Program-made: the position numbers and the translations under genes
DNA from: Protonemura montana
Lineage: Eukaryota; Arthropoda; Insecta; Plecoptera; Nemouridae
DNA: 64,000 nt
Assembly (NCBI GenBank): GCA_947568835.1
Contig: OX387603.1
Location: 13,850,651 to 13,914,650, forward strand
Direction of reading: 5' to 3'
Shown: in pieces, positions 30,731 through 44,500 of the stretch
Numbering within the stretch: the stretch's first letter is position 1
How the letters are laid out: the number at the start of each line of letters is the position of its first letter
Notes under the pieces: model-generated
The model's input: only the letters and a program-made list of their open reading frames with translations
What the model was told of the DNA's origin: nothing
The model's database searches: none

Positions 30731-33700
30731 TTACTTGCCTTGCCGATTTCTCATCCAGGGCGGCAGAGTGTTCTGGGGACTCCCTGGAGTGGGGGGCGAA
30801 AACACGGTGTTGATCGGCGAAGGTGGAATCGTGAACATACCATTGGGTGGTGGCGAATACGGCACCCCATTAAGTGGAGGGGGAGTAAACATCCCACTCG
30901 AAGCCGACTGATGGTGGAACACGAATGACGTCGGAGGACCGTTAAAATGAAGACCGCACGGGTATATGCCTCCGTTGTCCAAAGATTGCTGTAGCATTTA
31001 AATGTGACAATAATTTGCAACCTGCAATAAATCTAGCAACCTGTTGATTGCATGGTGCCATAAACTTTAAACTAGCTTAAGACGAATTTTTAACTGTACC
31101 TGATTCAAATCTGAGTTGAATTGTAGAGAGGATTGGTTATCAAGAGCAGACGATTCCAAATTATCTGAAGGATGAGTCATCATGGAATTTACTGTGTACT
31201 CATAAGGCGGTGGCTGGTAAAAAGTGCTGTCTATCGGATAGAAAGGCATCATGTGGCTGTACATGGCTGGTTGCATCACTGGGTACGGAAATGTAGGCGA
31301 TTGAGGGACCATCGTTGTCACTGCAAAGCATGATCCCATGTGCACGGGTCCTTGATACTGGACATTGTCTGCTTCTGTGGTCGTAGGCATATGATCAACA
31401 CAGCCATTAGAGAGCACATTAGTGTTGTCCTCGATGCCTGTCAGACATGTTCCAGTTGAAACGCTGTTGGCTCCTTCAGTTTCGCCGTTCGGCAACGCAC
31501 CTCCTGCAAAAAGATTTTTTTAAATATTTGTCAGAATAAATTTTAATTCAAGAAAAAGATTTTTTTACGGTATTTTCAATACTCCATACCAGTCACAGGT
31601 ATTCCAACAACATTCGACTCGACATTTTCATTTGCATCTGGTGTACTCTTCGTTTGATTGTATGCCTGTAGTATTAGGAAAAATTTTTAAAAAATGTATA
31701 TTTTATGAGTACTCAGTACAGTAATTTGCAAGTACTATTTTATTGGTACCTATTGCTCATTACTATAACACCACAACCAATTTTGACATATTTATTCTCT
31801 TACCTCAATACCCAGGTTATAAAAGAAACGTAATGTTGGTATATCTGCAACAAAACAAAACGTATAAAATAAACCGTGGGCAGTGAAAAAAAAATTGATG
31901 ATACTGTCCAACATGAATCTTTGTTTGAGCACCTCCAAGTGGAAGATCACTGCTGTCCAGCCTGACTGACTTCACAGCCAAGTAGTTGATACCATGATCA
32001 CTAAGTTCCTTGTACAAGCTACGCCGAGCAGCCGACTCCACATCGCAATTCGACACAGCAGATCCAGAAAAGTATCCCGAGCTGGAGACCGGTGACGAGT
32101 GTCCAGCAAAAGGAACAAAGGTGACGTACTGAGGCGGAGTGAAAGCTATGGCGTCAGATTGGTTGATATGCAAAGGAGGAGTTTGTGCGATGTCTCCTGC
32201 ATTGGCCATGTACATTGCCAGCTGTTGTCCACTTGCATGAGGATCAATTTTCTTTCCCATACTTGCATTCTATAACAAATTTGTTAACAAAAAACTTGTA
32301 TAAAAAATGTCTATATTGTAAAATGAACCAATTTGCAGATACAATTTTGAGCAAATTTGTCATCTGTGACCACCAGCTTTTTCCTCTTCACTGTCTTACC
32401 AGTTGCCGTTGCGAGCACACTACATTTGTAGGCGGATCGATTTGAGGAGATTCACCGAATATCAGCTGCTTACGACTACGGAGCTTCCCTTTTTTTAATG
32501 CATCACCTGAAATGTATGGCACATTGTGCAATTAAGACCTTTAAAATTGTAATCAAATTGAAGAGGTATATTTGTCAATAATATTGCTATCTCCTGACCA
32601 GCATCAGTAAGACTAGGTCTTTGCCAGACAGTTGTCCCACGCTGCTTGAACACAAATGGAGTGCTCTTGGGATCACGGATTGGGGCTATTTGCAGTTGGC
32701 CATAAGCTACAGTTCGCTTTTCTCCGAGCGCCTCTATATAAACCTCGACGGGGCCTTTGCTTGGAGCCATGTTCTGGATGTATGCACTGTATGGAGTTTC
32801 ATCTGCCTCCAAGGTCACTAGGCATTTTACTCCGACATGAAAATCAGTTGTGGATCCCAATAGACCAAGCCGAATCTCTGAATAGAATGAAACAAACATT
32901 TAACAGCCTATTTAGGTGGCCTATGGCCTCACGACATTAAATATTTTAGTGACATGTCAGGGCCAAACAGAGGAAATTCACCTCTGGATTTTTGTATTTT
33001 AATTGGTGTTTGGTAACTATTGTTTAGCTTTAATGCATTTATACTCTATACTAACAATAACTTAAAGGCTGTATATAACCATAATAAAAATAAATGGTAC
33101 ATGTGATTCACTATTATTACCTTTGCGTACATCACTCCAACAATCAAATTCGATGTTCCGATAAATGTCGATATCCAAAGCTTTTGCAACTTTAAATGGG
33201 AAAGGAGTGATTCCTTGTTCAATGAATAATCTCATGTTAGTTGAGTGGCCAATTTCAGCCGAATCGTCAGAAGGTTCATTTTTCACCTGCGTTTGGGCAT
33301 AGGTTTTGCTGTGGAGCATTTCATTCACAGCAAAGCTTACTTCAGTAAGTTTAAAAACGTCGCTGTACAACGTGTTGTAAACCATAGCTATAACAATGAT
33401 AATTCACACAATGTTACAAAAAATTCACTTGTTTCGATATTTACAAATTATAGATTCTATCAATATTGTCTACACTTAATATTGTCTATCTTGTCAACAC
33501 TTAAATAGAAATAGAAATTTAGATTAAGAATCTTAGCACAAAATAAATAAGTTGATGGAACTATCTAGAACTTACACTGACAAAACCCTGCATTTTCAAT
33601 GTGTAGTTTTGTATACACCGAGTCATAATGGTTGGAATTTGAGAAGCATAGAGTGATTTTCTCTGGATAAGGCAACCCACTCATCGATGGGGGGGATCCA

Positions 33701-35327
33701 ATTTTATGAAACTCGACAATTTCTCGTCTGAGGGAAATAAAAACAAATTTATAGAGCTATGTATCTTAAATAGAATAGAAAATGATTTAGCATTTAATGA
33801 ACTTGCCTGTAAAGATGTTCAATTGCTTCAATCTCTGCAGTGCCACCACATTGCAATGGATTTCCCATTCGCACAATGTATTCATCAAATGACTCATCAA
33901 TGATCTAAGGATAATTAAGTAATTGAATTCCTCAAATTCTTGCTACTCAACCCCTGCTAAGGATACAGACTATAGATAACTTCATAAGTGAGTAAGTACA
34001 TTTTGCAAGAAAAATTCAGTGTTGAACAAATGTATACTGATAAGAAAATTGTAGCAGCTCAACCCTTTATAGCCTGGAAATATTCACTAAGCAACATAAG
34101 GGATGCAAGACATTTCTTTGGGCATTCTTGTTTTGATGTCAATTCAGTGGCAGAACTAAGCTATACGCCATACTGGATCTATTTATGGTATTATTAAACT
34201 GGGTTTGGAGCAGGCCTTGGGCCAGTTAACCCCTGCTAAGATTATAGTTAGTCTAGATATTACTCAAAGAGATAAAAATTAATAGATTCTTGACAAGTTG
34301 GCATTAGTTTAATTCACATTGATGTCACTTCGAGAGCGATTGTGTAAAAATTGTCGAAAAAGATGTCTGCGATACATTTTCACTTCCTATTGGGCTTTAA
34401 TTGGACCGTGCCAGAGATATTGCACAACAACTCAATCGATATCTTTCCAAAATCGATTCCCTTAGTGTAAACCTATTCTACTCTGTCCTTGATTATCCTT
34501 GATCATTTTTTACATTTCCACTTGCCATTGAGAGTGACGGGGTTGAAGCGAATTGGAAGTGAGCCAAAAAATACTTTAAGCTCTGGATTTAGAGTAAAGC
34601 TGATTTCCAGCAAATGTTAAGTAGAATTGTTTTTTTTTTGGTACGAAGGGTTTTATTATCATCAATTTTTGCAGTCTTTTTTACCATTTTTGCATTGGAT
34701 TTAAACACTAATCAAACCAATTTTACTATGTTGTACTAGGGATTACCAAGTCTTTTTTTAAATATTTTTCAATGCCATAAGGTTTTTACTTAATATAAGG
34801 TACATCTAACGTGAGCTTCAAAGGGAAAAGGTCTAGCGTGGAGGATAGATTGCAGGCTTTTTCCCAGAAGCCCTTCTAGATCTGTATTGTGCAGGGTCCT
34901 ATTTTTCAGTATTAAAATTTTAATTAGCACCACACATTCAGTTACTGCCACAACCTAGTTTAGCACAATTCATAATTGTCTAATACAATAAAAATACATT
35001 TTTCATTTTGTTTTGAGATTTTATAATTAAAATAATTGAGGACTTAACTGCCTACCACTTGAGTGTAAACTAAAACATAAAAAATTTCCAAATATTACAT
35101 AAAATACCTACCTCTTTGAAATGGTTCATATGGACTTGCATGTAGCGAACTACCTGTTGCCGAACCTGAACGTGAAACACTTGGGAGTAAAACAGCTGCT
35201 CAGCAACTGCTCGGAACAAACATGACCCATCTCTGGCAATATGCTTTCTGTAAAGCCCTTGTGTATCCAACCAGTGGTCCATGGAATCAGATTTTCGGCT
35301 TGGAAATGGCTTTCGCAGTGGTCGCAT
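30731..35327 (-). CDS. otu: Ovarian tumor (Otu/OTUD4-like) deubiquitinase with Tudor domain
   Basis: Eleven exons: 35327-35112, 33904-33807, 33727-33576, 33387-33121, 32877-32599, 32506-32400, 32269-31933, 31844-31804, 31665-31590, 31503-31100, 30988-30731. All phases agree, giving 744 residues. Residues ~16-140 form the OTU cysteine protease fold: GLYRKHIARDGSCLFRAVAE with catalytic Cys36 (D33-G-S-C), and the C-terminal SNSNHYD with His138. GITPFPFKVAKALDIDIYRN and IEFDCWSDVRK match insect Otu. Residues ~250-310 look like a Tudor domain (FHVGVKCLVTLEADETPYSA ... VEVYIEALG). A short exon encodes DIPTLRFFYNLGIE, which Otu proteins also share. The C-terminus is Pro/Ser/Asn-rich and probably disordered. 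In flies Otu acts in oogenesis and is an RNA-associated DUB. The intron after exon 2 uses a GC donor (GCAAGT), and the exon 5 donor GTCAGG is weak. An alternative start is Met16. Confidence 0.93.
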
Positions 35328-36584
35328 GTTAATTTATCTGGTATGAATGTATCTGGTAACAAAAGTTAAATAGTAATAATATAATTTAGATAATTCAGCA
35401 GAACTATGGACTGACAAGCTATACAAAGTAAATCTTAAGACAACGGTCCAAATTTTATCCAAACGAAATATTCTAACCACCATGCCGGGTATATTGCATC
35501 TAATAATGACAGGTTGCTACTCCATGCTTCTTTGACATAACCCTACCTAACGACACGTGCTACAGATTTAATTATTTCCGTTTATAATATTTAAACAGAC
35601 CTTAAATTTTAAGATTCTATTATCAACCATATAAGATACTCATGCATGAATGTGTACTCACAACAAATAAGAAACAGCCAGCACAGGATATTTTAAGCTC
35701 CACACTGCTCCACACTCCTCTACAGGTGACGGAAGAATGAGAAGGATGTATGGTCATTGGTTGGGCACATGGCAGGGCAGGATCTAGGGGTATTCTGGGC
35801 ATAAAATTCAAATCTTGGTTCTCCAAATTTATTTTCTTACATCAAATGAATAATGACAATACAAAATACCTGTGCACACATACCTATGCTATTAATACCA
35901 GATGATTCTACAAATAGTTTCCTAAACTATGTAGATAAACTACACCTGCAGGAATTGTTTATTGAGAAATTAATCAAGCTTGGAATGTAATTGGCCTTTT
36001 AATCTAGAAATGCTTTGTCTGAAAAGCCATCTCTGAGTGCACTGCATAATATCCCATGAATTTTAGATCTTATTCTATCATTTTTGAAAGCATTGGACCT
36101 TTGACAGTTTGAGCTCAAACATACAAAACACATCCACTACTTGTATAATCATTTCCAATATAAAATATTGTTTTTTAAATTACTTTTTTTTAACACTGGA
36201 GAAATGTGTTTGTCGAAAGCTACGTGAATCTCCATTAAAGTCACAGAGAAATATCTTAACTAGGTAATAATATGTAGGCAGACCAGCGCTTTTGTAAACA
36301 TTTATAATAAGCAGTGTTATTTCCTTGCTAAACAAATGTGGAAGCACTTAGCAAGATGCAAGAACAACCTAAAATATATAAAGTACTATTATTTTTATAA
36401 ATTTCAATATTTCAATTCTATGTAATGAGTGGAAAATACCCAAGCACATAAATTTTATACATGTATCATATTATCGTATAAATAGAAAACCGTTGAACAC
36501 AAAATATTATCCCTATTGAGCTGTTTTGTTGAAGACAAGATTTCTCAGGGAAAGTATGTGCCACACACGAGATGACTGGTAACC
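35328..36584. other. Spacer between otu and thymosin genes
   Basis: It should contain the otu promoter/5' UTR and the beta-thymosin 3' UTR, both on the minus strand. The composition is AT-rich with no other feature. A minus-strand ORF at 35623-35826 has no recognisable domain. Confidence 0.5.
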
Positions 36585-38521
36585 TTATGCTTTCTTCTCT
36601 GCGTCAATTACTGAAAACAAATAAATATGTTCAAGCAAGCACCAATCGCAGAACATTAAAAAAAGACTTTAAACAGATGCAAACATTAAAAAATGATGAC
36701 AATGAATTTTGTTACCTTCTTTCGTTGGCAGCGGATTCTTCTCCTGAGTTTCCGTGTGTTTCAGCTTCTTAGTGTCGAAATTCTCAATCCCAGAAATCAG
36801 ATTTAGTTGATCTTTCTCTGCTTCAATCACTAAAACAAATAACCACGTTTTAATAAAAAGAAATTCAAATTAGCCAACTTTATTTCTCGTGTTAATTTCA
36901 CATTTCTCTCCAGATAAGATCTGCTACTTGTACATAGATATTCAGAGCGTGAAGCTGGCAAGCATTTTGCACAGTTATATCAAATCAAACCTTCTGGATC
37001 AGGAAGAGGGTTCTTCTCCTGGGTCTCGGTGTGTTTCATGGAAGTCTTATCAAATTGTTCAACGCCCTCCAATAGATTCTGGTGGCCCTTCTCTTGCTTA
37101 ATGACTGTATAGCAGCAGCATCCAAGGCAAGGCAAAATATAAACAAAGCAAAAAAAAAACATGAAAATGTGTGCAGTGCAAAACAAACATGCAAGATAAT
37201 TCAAATATATCAAATATATATGTGAGTTCTTAACTATGTGGAAACTGTGTGGTTATGGTTAAAATGTTTTAAAAAACAACATTTTTTGGCAGGAAAGCAG
37301 AGTCAAAAAACATATTTTTTATCTTATATTTTCAGTTTTGAGGAGAACTTGAGGAGGGATACATTTTGACGACATTAGCAGGTAGCGTACCATCTTTATC
37401 GGGCAAAGGATTCTTCTCTAGGGTCTCTGTAGGTTTCAGCTTGCCAGTGTCAAAGTCTTCGACACCCTGAAGCAATGCTTCGTGAGTCTTCTCGGTGGCC
37501 ACGTCTGGTGCCACAACAAAAATAATGGAAATTATATGTGGGAAAAATAAATTGCATTCAAATTTTAAAAAATATATACAATCAAAGACAGGTAAATATG
37601 AAAGCAAGTAAATACAAACTGTGTATATATTTAATCTAAAAGCAATAATATCTATCAGTCACCAAAGCGAGGGTTCAAACTTCAAATCATGGTAAGCAAA
37701 ATAAGCATTCCTTGACAGCTGTCTCCATTTTTCAATCTGTTTCCAATCCTAGATTTGCATGCAATAACAATCGTCACAAACATTTAGCATATTCAGAGTA
37801 CTATCCTAGGCAAAACCAGATGTCCAATGCCTATTTCAATGATGGCAGTAAAATACATAAAACACATATTTGTTTGATCTTTTTTATGTTAAGACTGACC
37901 TAACAAAAGATAAATAATAGCCATCGGCAATTTTTGGCATTCTGGTAAAACCTAGCCATACCAAGAAAGTAAATGAAGCGTGTAGACAGATGCGTGCAGT
38001 GGAAAAATTACCTTGTGCATTGGGAAGCACTATTTTCTCCTGGGTATCAGTCCTCTTTAGCTTATCGGACTTAAAATTCTCCACCCCGTGGATAAGTTCC
38101 GTGTGCTGTCGCTCTTGTTTCACATCTATATGCAGGCAACAATACGCTACGTTACTACATTTACATGCAATGCCGTGCCAACAGAACAAGCAGCCAAACC
38201 AAAATAACAGCAATCTTATTAACTATATAGGACACAAATTACCTAATACAGTCAATTGACTATTGAAGTGCAAGGATTGCAGGTAAGTCTATTCATTCTC
38301 TAATATTGCCAATTGCCATCCACATCAACCGAACAAAAATGCCTGTTACCGAAAACCATTCCTAGCTGGAATCATTTTGTTTCTATACCTTCAGCAGTGG
38401 GGAGGACATTCTTCTCCTGCGTAGTGGCCTTGTTCATGGAGCCAGGCTTGAAGCCCTCAAGCTCGCTTTTCAGGTTGATGGCCACCTTCGGCAGTTCCTG
38501 CAGTGTTGGTGAGCTAGACAT
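36585..38521 (-). CDS. Multi-repeat beta-thymosin (ciboulot-type), five repeats
   Basis: Six coding exons: 38521-38389, 38125-38012, 37504-37391, 37104-36991, 36829-36716, 36610-36585. They give 204 residues. Beta-thymosin/WH2 repeats bind monomeric actin through an N-terminal helix and the LKxTxTQEKNxLP linker. Repeats seen: LEGFKPGSMNKATTQEKNVL; VENFKSDKLKRTDTQEKIVL; VEDFDTGKLKPTETLEKNPL; VEQFDKTSMKHTETQEKNPL; IENFDTKKLKHTETQEKNPL. The end VIDAEKKA is typical of the family. Exons 2-5 are each exactly 114 nt (38 codons), all phase 1-1, one repeat per exon. An acceptor directly before the ATG (38525-38527) implies an upstream noncoding exon. The donor after exon 4 (GTTTGA) is weak. Repeat 2 has IVLP in place of NPLP. 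Confidence 0.94.
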
Positions 38522-38524
38522 TAT

Positions 38525-41500
38525 CTGAAAGCACAAGAGAAGCACCAAAGATTACATTCACGTAGTGCGGGACAGTCTAATCTGCAGGCAGAAGCAACTT
38601 TAGTACTGGAATGGTTTTGAGTGGATCATCTAAGTGCATTGCCTTGTAATAACTATCCGGCCTCACTTTTATGACTGTAGTACTGTACCATCTCCAGTCT
38701 AGTGGTGTATTCAACAAACGACGAGCCATTCACTTAAGGTCGAGAATCGCTATTAGTTGAGGGAACTACTTCACAGTTGACTGTAGAGCACATTTAAAAA
38801 GTAATCGCAGAAACATCTCATTCATTGCTTGCTTGTTTCTCTGAATTAATGCGATCCACCGTTCCCAACAACACAGTTCTCAGTTACAACTGAGTACTAC
38901 AGGAGCGACCAGTTATTGTGTTCCCAGAGACACGATAATTCCAACACGATGTTGTTGGCAACAACAAAAAAGCGACTTCCTCAACACCCTAGTCATCCCA
39001 TAGGATGATCACTTTGTCGCGAAAAAAAGGTCCACATTTAGAACAAGTATGGGTCTGGAACCTGGATTCAGGACCCAACGATTCCAGATCAGACCAAGAT
39101 GTTTCAAAAGTTTCATGTTCCTTCACTGGCTTGTGGTTTGGTGTCGTTCACCCTTTGAGAGCCGGACTCTCCTTATATGGCCTATCTCCTTCCTTCACAC
39201 AAGTGGAATACAGATCTGTATACGCGCAACGTTGTCACGTTGCCTTCAAAGCTAAACTCGTCTCCCAGCGCCAACTTATACCGACAGGCAATTCAAATTG
39301 GGAATGCCAAAAATAAATCCTTAGTACTCCCTAATGGGGGCAATACTAACTCTTGACCGAGTCGCTTTCAAGTTTCCGCTTCCTGGGCACATCGCGACCA
39401 AAAATATGCGCCCGCCCGGGGTGTTGTCTACGTCTGGCTTCAAGGGTTGTTTTGTGACCGAGGTCAACGCTCGCCGCCAGATCAATAGGGGTTGTTTTGG
39501 AGGGCAAGGCCAAGCGCAGGACGAGATTCTTTGTTCAATATTGGGAATATGTAACAAAAAGGCTGCAAACTCTAGATGAAATAAGTTAGGAAGTTGCGGT
39601 GTCGAGGAATTTGTTTTACATAGTGGGAAATTTGTAGGAAATTGCAATTTCGAATTATTTTTGAAGTTCAAATGATTTAATCTGCTTATGTCAACTACCA
39701 TGTTCCACATAGTTGCCGTGCGCACATTGCAATGGTTTCTATGTTAAGTCAAGTTATGTCCGCTATCCAGACCAAACTTCTTACTTCTTTCGTTGCTAGA
39801 ATAAAATGATCGTCGACAGTTGTTTAAAATATTACTCTCGAGCATCTCACGTCAGCAATCGTGGATCAGCAATATGAGACCCTCGGCGTTTCCAGCTTGA
39901 ACGTCGCTTCAGGTTTCAACCCTGCCCCTTGCAAAAAAAAACTCTCACCCCAGCCAGACCGAACAGTTTTATCATAGCCTTCCTCGGGAGAGAGAAGGCA
40001 CATATCTCGGAGACTGCGTCATCTCGCAACCTTGCCCGTAGGCTCAGAAGCTAGTAAGAGGGTACGGCGTAGGTGAAACGAGCCTGCAGCGGCTGCAGCT
40101 TCTGCTCATAGTAAAAGTAAAATTTAGGCAGGTACTACCTACATTATAATCATTTTAAAAAGCTTCTCTCCTTACACACACCATACATTTACAGAGTAAC
40201 ACGGTTTAATCTTTTATTGGGTCGGTGGGGTGCGTTACCCGATATCAGTCTACCTTTTCACAACTTCAAATATTTACTGTACAATCAAAACTTTGCAATA
40301 CTATTGACTCGTTTTTAGATAGTTTATATAGTTTTGTCATGTTGTAGTACCTACAACACATGGTTGTAGTACATCATAGGAACACAGAGAGACCGCGAGG
40401 CTCATGGCTACATAGCCATAAGCCACACCCAGCAGCCTTTTGATCGATGCGATGTATAAAATGTGAAATGCAAAACGGTTACGCCGAGTATGAAGTTGAA
40501 TGAGACGCAAGGAAGTATGCATTCATGTAACATTCAAATCACTGGTATAGGAAAGGAAGGAAACGAAGCCTCAACTTCCGGAGAACATTTCATGGGCTTC
40601 GTTCGGAAACTCGCTAAACAATTGATAACGACAAGTTGCTAAATGCTAAACGATGTTGCTAATATTCCATTCGCATCTTCTTTCTTTCAATATTCTATAG
40701 AGCCGAAGGTCGATCATCCATGGTTGGGGATTGGCTGAAGTTTTGGGCTTATAGCAACTTGTAGCGAATGAGTCATAGGTGCACCTCGGTTTTTACACAA
40801 TCTAATCTAATCATCATTTGCGAACAGTTTTGTATAAAGGCGTCTAAATATAAATTTGAATTGCAAGCTGCCTACAGCTATGTATGCCACTTGCGCTTGC
40901 ACAATAAGATTACTCGAAATGCCAATTAATGACTGGTCAACCTGACGGCTTGAAGATGAGTTGCTAGTTAAAATTAACAAGGTACTTGATATTTTTACAA
41001 CCGTAATGTACCAGACTCGAAAAAAAACTCGAGTACTACTCTCCATATGTTATTTGAACAAGACTGTCCACTCAAAATCTCCAGTGTCCACAGCTGCTCG
41101 TGCATCGACCAAAGCCCCACGTTTCCCCGAACAGGGTGAAACCAAAATCTATCCTTTACGTAACAAGCGATGATTCACTCCATAGGGACTTGCTTGCCAG
41201 GTCCAATATTGATCAAAGGGTTAGTCAGCAGCAAAACAAAGGCTAGGGATAACGAATTAAAAGCACGGATGAATCATGAGTACAGTCTTACGTTATGGTG
41301 CCAGACATTTGGAGCAGGGCCTCGCTGGACATGAGCAAAGGACAGGTGCTTTGATGCAATGTCGCAACATGCGGGGAGATTTCTTGTAAAGATTCTCCGT
41401 ACCCCAACTTTTCGGAGCCTTTGAAAGGGTCAACCCCAGACGCATTGTGCCTCAAAAATAGGGATGAACCAAACGGTGTGAGCTATAAAACACGTGCAAA

Positions 41501-44500
41501 ACTTGTCTAGAAAGAGGGTGAAAGCAGAATGGCCGTTTTTTTTGCGTGTCGCAACAAGATTCAAAACTCAAAAGTGTTGAAGACATCGGGAAAATGACGT
41601 AAACGGTGATGACCGTGGTCTGTTGGGATTTCGAAGCGATGCATTTGCAGCTTGTATATCTTTGCACTTATATGTACTCGACTTGTTCACTTTGTCGACA
41701 GCTACCATATTAGGGCGTTGTTGTAGGAATAGAAGTGTGCGAGTAGCTTGGACTTTTGAGGTCCTTATAAATCCTGTAAATCTTGTGCCGCGTGTAAGAA
41801 ACCATGTTGACGAAGACAGATTCGATTAATTAAAACAATTTTCTTTCGTGGAGACCGCTGTGGGTGGAGTAAGGTCCCCATAAGACTGGACTATTGCATT
41901 ATATTTCGAATTCATTAGTGCTCTCTTTGATTCATATACTCTGCAAACATCCTGTTACAGAAACTTTATATCTATACATATTTTGAAAACAAGCTGTATT
42001 TGCTGTTCATGCTTGAAAATATCCTCCGAGGTAAGCGTAATTACGATAACAATAAATACGATATGACACAACTAGCCGGCAGGCATTTAAAGGTAATGTT
42101 TACAGTGGCACGCATTCCACAGATCGATGTGCCAATTCTGCCAAGGTGAAACACCCTATACGCCCGTGTTCCACAACACGGCCAATTTTGACGTTATTGG
42201 TCAATGGAGAGATCGAAAACATAAATACTCGTTACTTTGCGTGACCACTGATTTTGACAATTTATTCTGAGTTCATTTTTGTCAATCGATATCTATTTCT
42301 TGGTTTGAAAGCCACATTCTATAGGTTTACAGATTAAAAGCCACTTGATTCACCTTAAAAATAGCAATATCAAGTTCAGTGCAAACGATTCACGATCAAG
42401 GCGAATAGATTAAGGCCGATAACCTCTCAATCTGTCAACGTTAGTTGATTATTAACACCTACTCGTTCGCTGCCACGCTATTCAATCAAAGAGAAAGAAA
42501 TCATCAATTCAAATTCATCATTAAATTCAAAGTTCAACGTACGAATTTGAAATTAGTTCCGAGGAACGGGCCAGCAGTCAATTCGGTCAGCGAATTGTGA
42601 TGTACGACGCAGGAGCGATACACTGTGTGGGAGTATAATAAGCAAAACGCAGTGGGTGCAGAAGTACAGTTAAAGGGCCGACCAATGACTGTACACAAGC
42701 CTACGTAAAATAGCATCACATAATACCAGTATATCATGTATCGCTAGACGAGTACGTAGAGCCAGCAAGCGAGTCGACGTTCGACATCGTCTATCGACAC
42801 CAACTCCATTTTTTATAAGCGTAGTACGTCTCAATTCAATAATTATGAACTAACCGAATCCCCAATTAACGCTTGATGGTATCATATTTATGTACCAGAA
42901 GAAGATTTATGCTCAAGTTTCACATAATACATTATAAAACACCAAAAGTCCTCAGTGGTGCCCTCTGCATGGTTAGCCAGTCTTTGAAGGTCAATTCTAC
43001 AGACAGGTTACTTGAGGTTAGGCTAATTACCTCACTAAGATAATTGCTTGGTGAGGAGTTAATTAATATTGCGATTAAACATACTCCATGGAATCCGCGG
43101 CAGTGGCTGGTGAATTCGATGCTTGCGGTGCATCACCTTCGTTACTTACTGGCGCCGATGCGGAAATAAACACTTTGCTCATTACGACGCGAGCGGCCGA
43201 CGACGACGGGGGTATGACCATAGGGTACACTCGAGGCAGGGACCACGTAGGATACTAAACTCAGATGATACTAAGTCGTGCTATCAGGCCCGTATCATCA
43301 CAAAACGCACATTTACCGTCGTTTGATGATGGATGGTCATTGGGGTCGCTGAACATCGATGGTAGGCGGTGGTTGGTATAACTACAGCCACTTCTAGGTA
43401 ATTTCAGGAAATTTTGCGTTTTTCCTGTTGAAGAGAACTCAGTCCCAACTCCCAGTGGCCATAACATTTTATCTGTAAGATCCTTTTCAACATAATATGG
43501 GTTTCCATGTTTTGGCTACCGCTACGAACGTTGCTTTAGATGGAACGATTTTGATAATTCGGTTACTAACTTTCAATTCGGGGTTGTGCTAGGGTACGGC
43601 ATGTCTCGCAATGAAGTCCCCCAACTTCTGTGAACCGTGTTTTACTTTTTAGTTCAGTGCTCCCATCCGCTGAAGCTAATGCATGGCGGCATGCAGGGTG
43701 GGCACCCTAACGTAATGTACGTGAACCATTCTCCGCGCAAAAGATTGCCAACAACCGTAAATTCGAGTCTAGCACTCATCAACACGCTGCGATAAGATTA
43801 TTGGTATTATGTTTTTCTTTTAATTAGCTCTTCACCTCAATAATGTATCATTTCCTTCCACGTTATCGCAAGTTAGGTGACAGCAACTCATGGGCGCTGC
43901 TAATGGCGTTATTTCTGCGGGCACCATGCGATGAGATGCCATACGAAGGTCTCGTGCCATTCGGTACCCCGGTCAACAGGCAGGTGAAATTCCTTCGCTT
44001 GCCACCTGCTGCTTCTTAAAATAAACCGCGTCACTGTTTTATATAGAATCCCGCCAATATTGCAAGCATATTACGCGGTATATCGACAATCGACATTGAA
44101 TATTGTTGCTATGTTCGAGGCTTGTTACCTGCAGTATGTTGTAATTCGCTAGCAAATAATCACCCAAGGATTGCACATAACGCGGTTCCACACCCCTAGT
44201 CTCAAGATAAAAGGTGAGCGGCGACATCAAATAAGATAAGTGGTATCTCAGTGCTCAGTATTAGCGGATGGAACACAAGTAATTCGTGCTACAGTTATCC
44301 TAGAAACGACAGCGGTATTTCGAATGTCCGGTCGACTGCGCAACGATACCGCTTATCGACCACAGCTTCCTCCGAAAAGATTAGAATGTGGAATAAAAAG
44401 TGTTAACGAGATATTATTTAAGGATAAATAATACATTAAAACTACTTGGACTTGGTTCGGACAGGACAGAGAAGCAGTGAAAGAATTTCACGTCGCCAGT

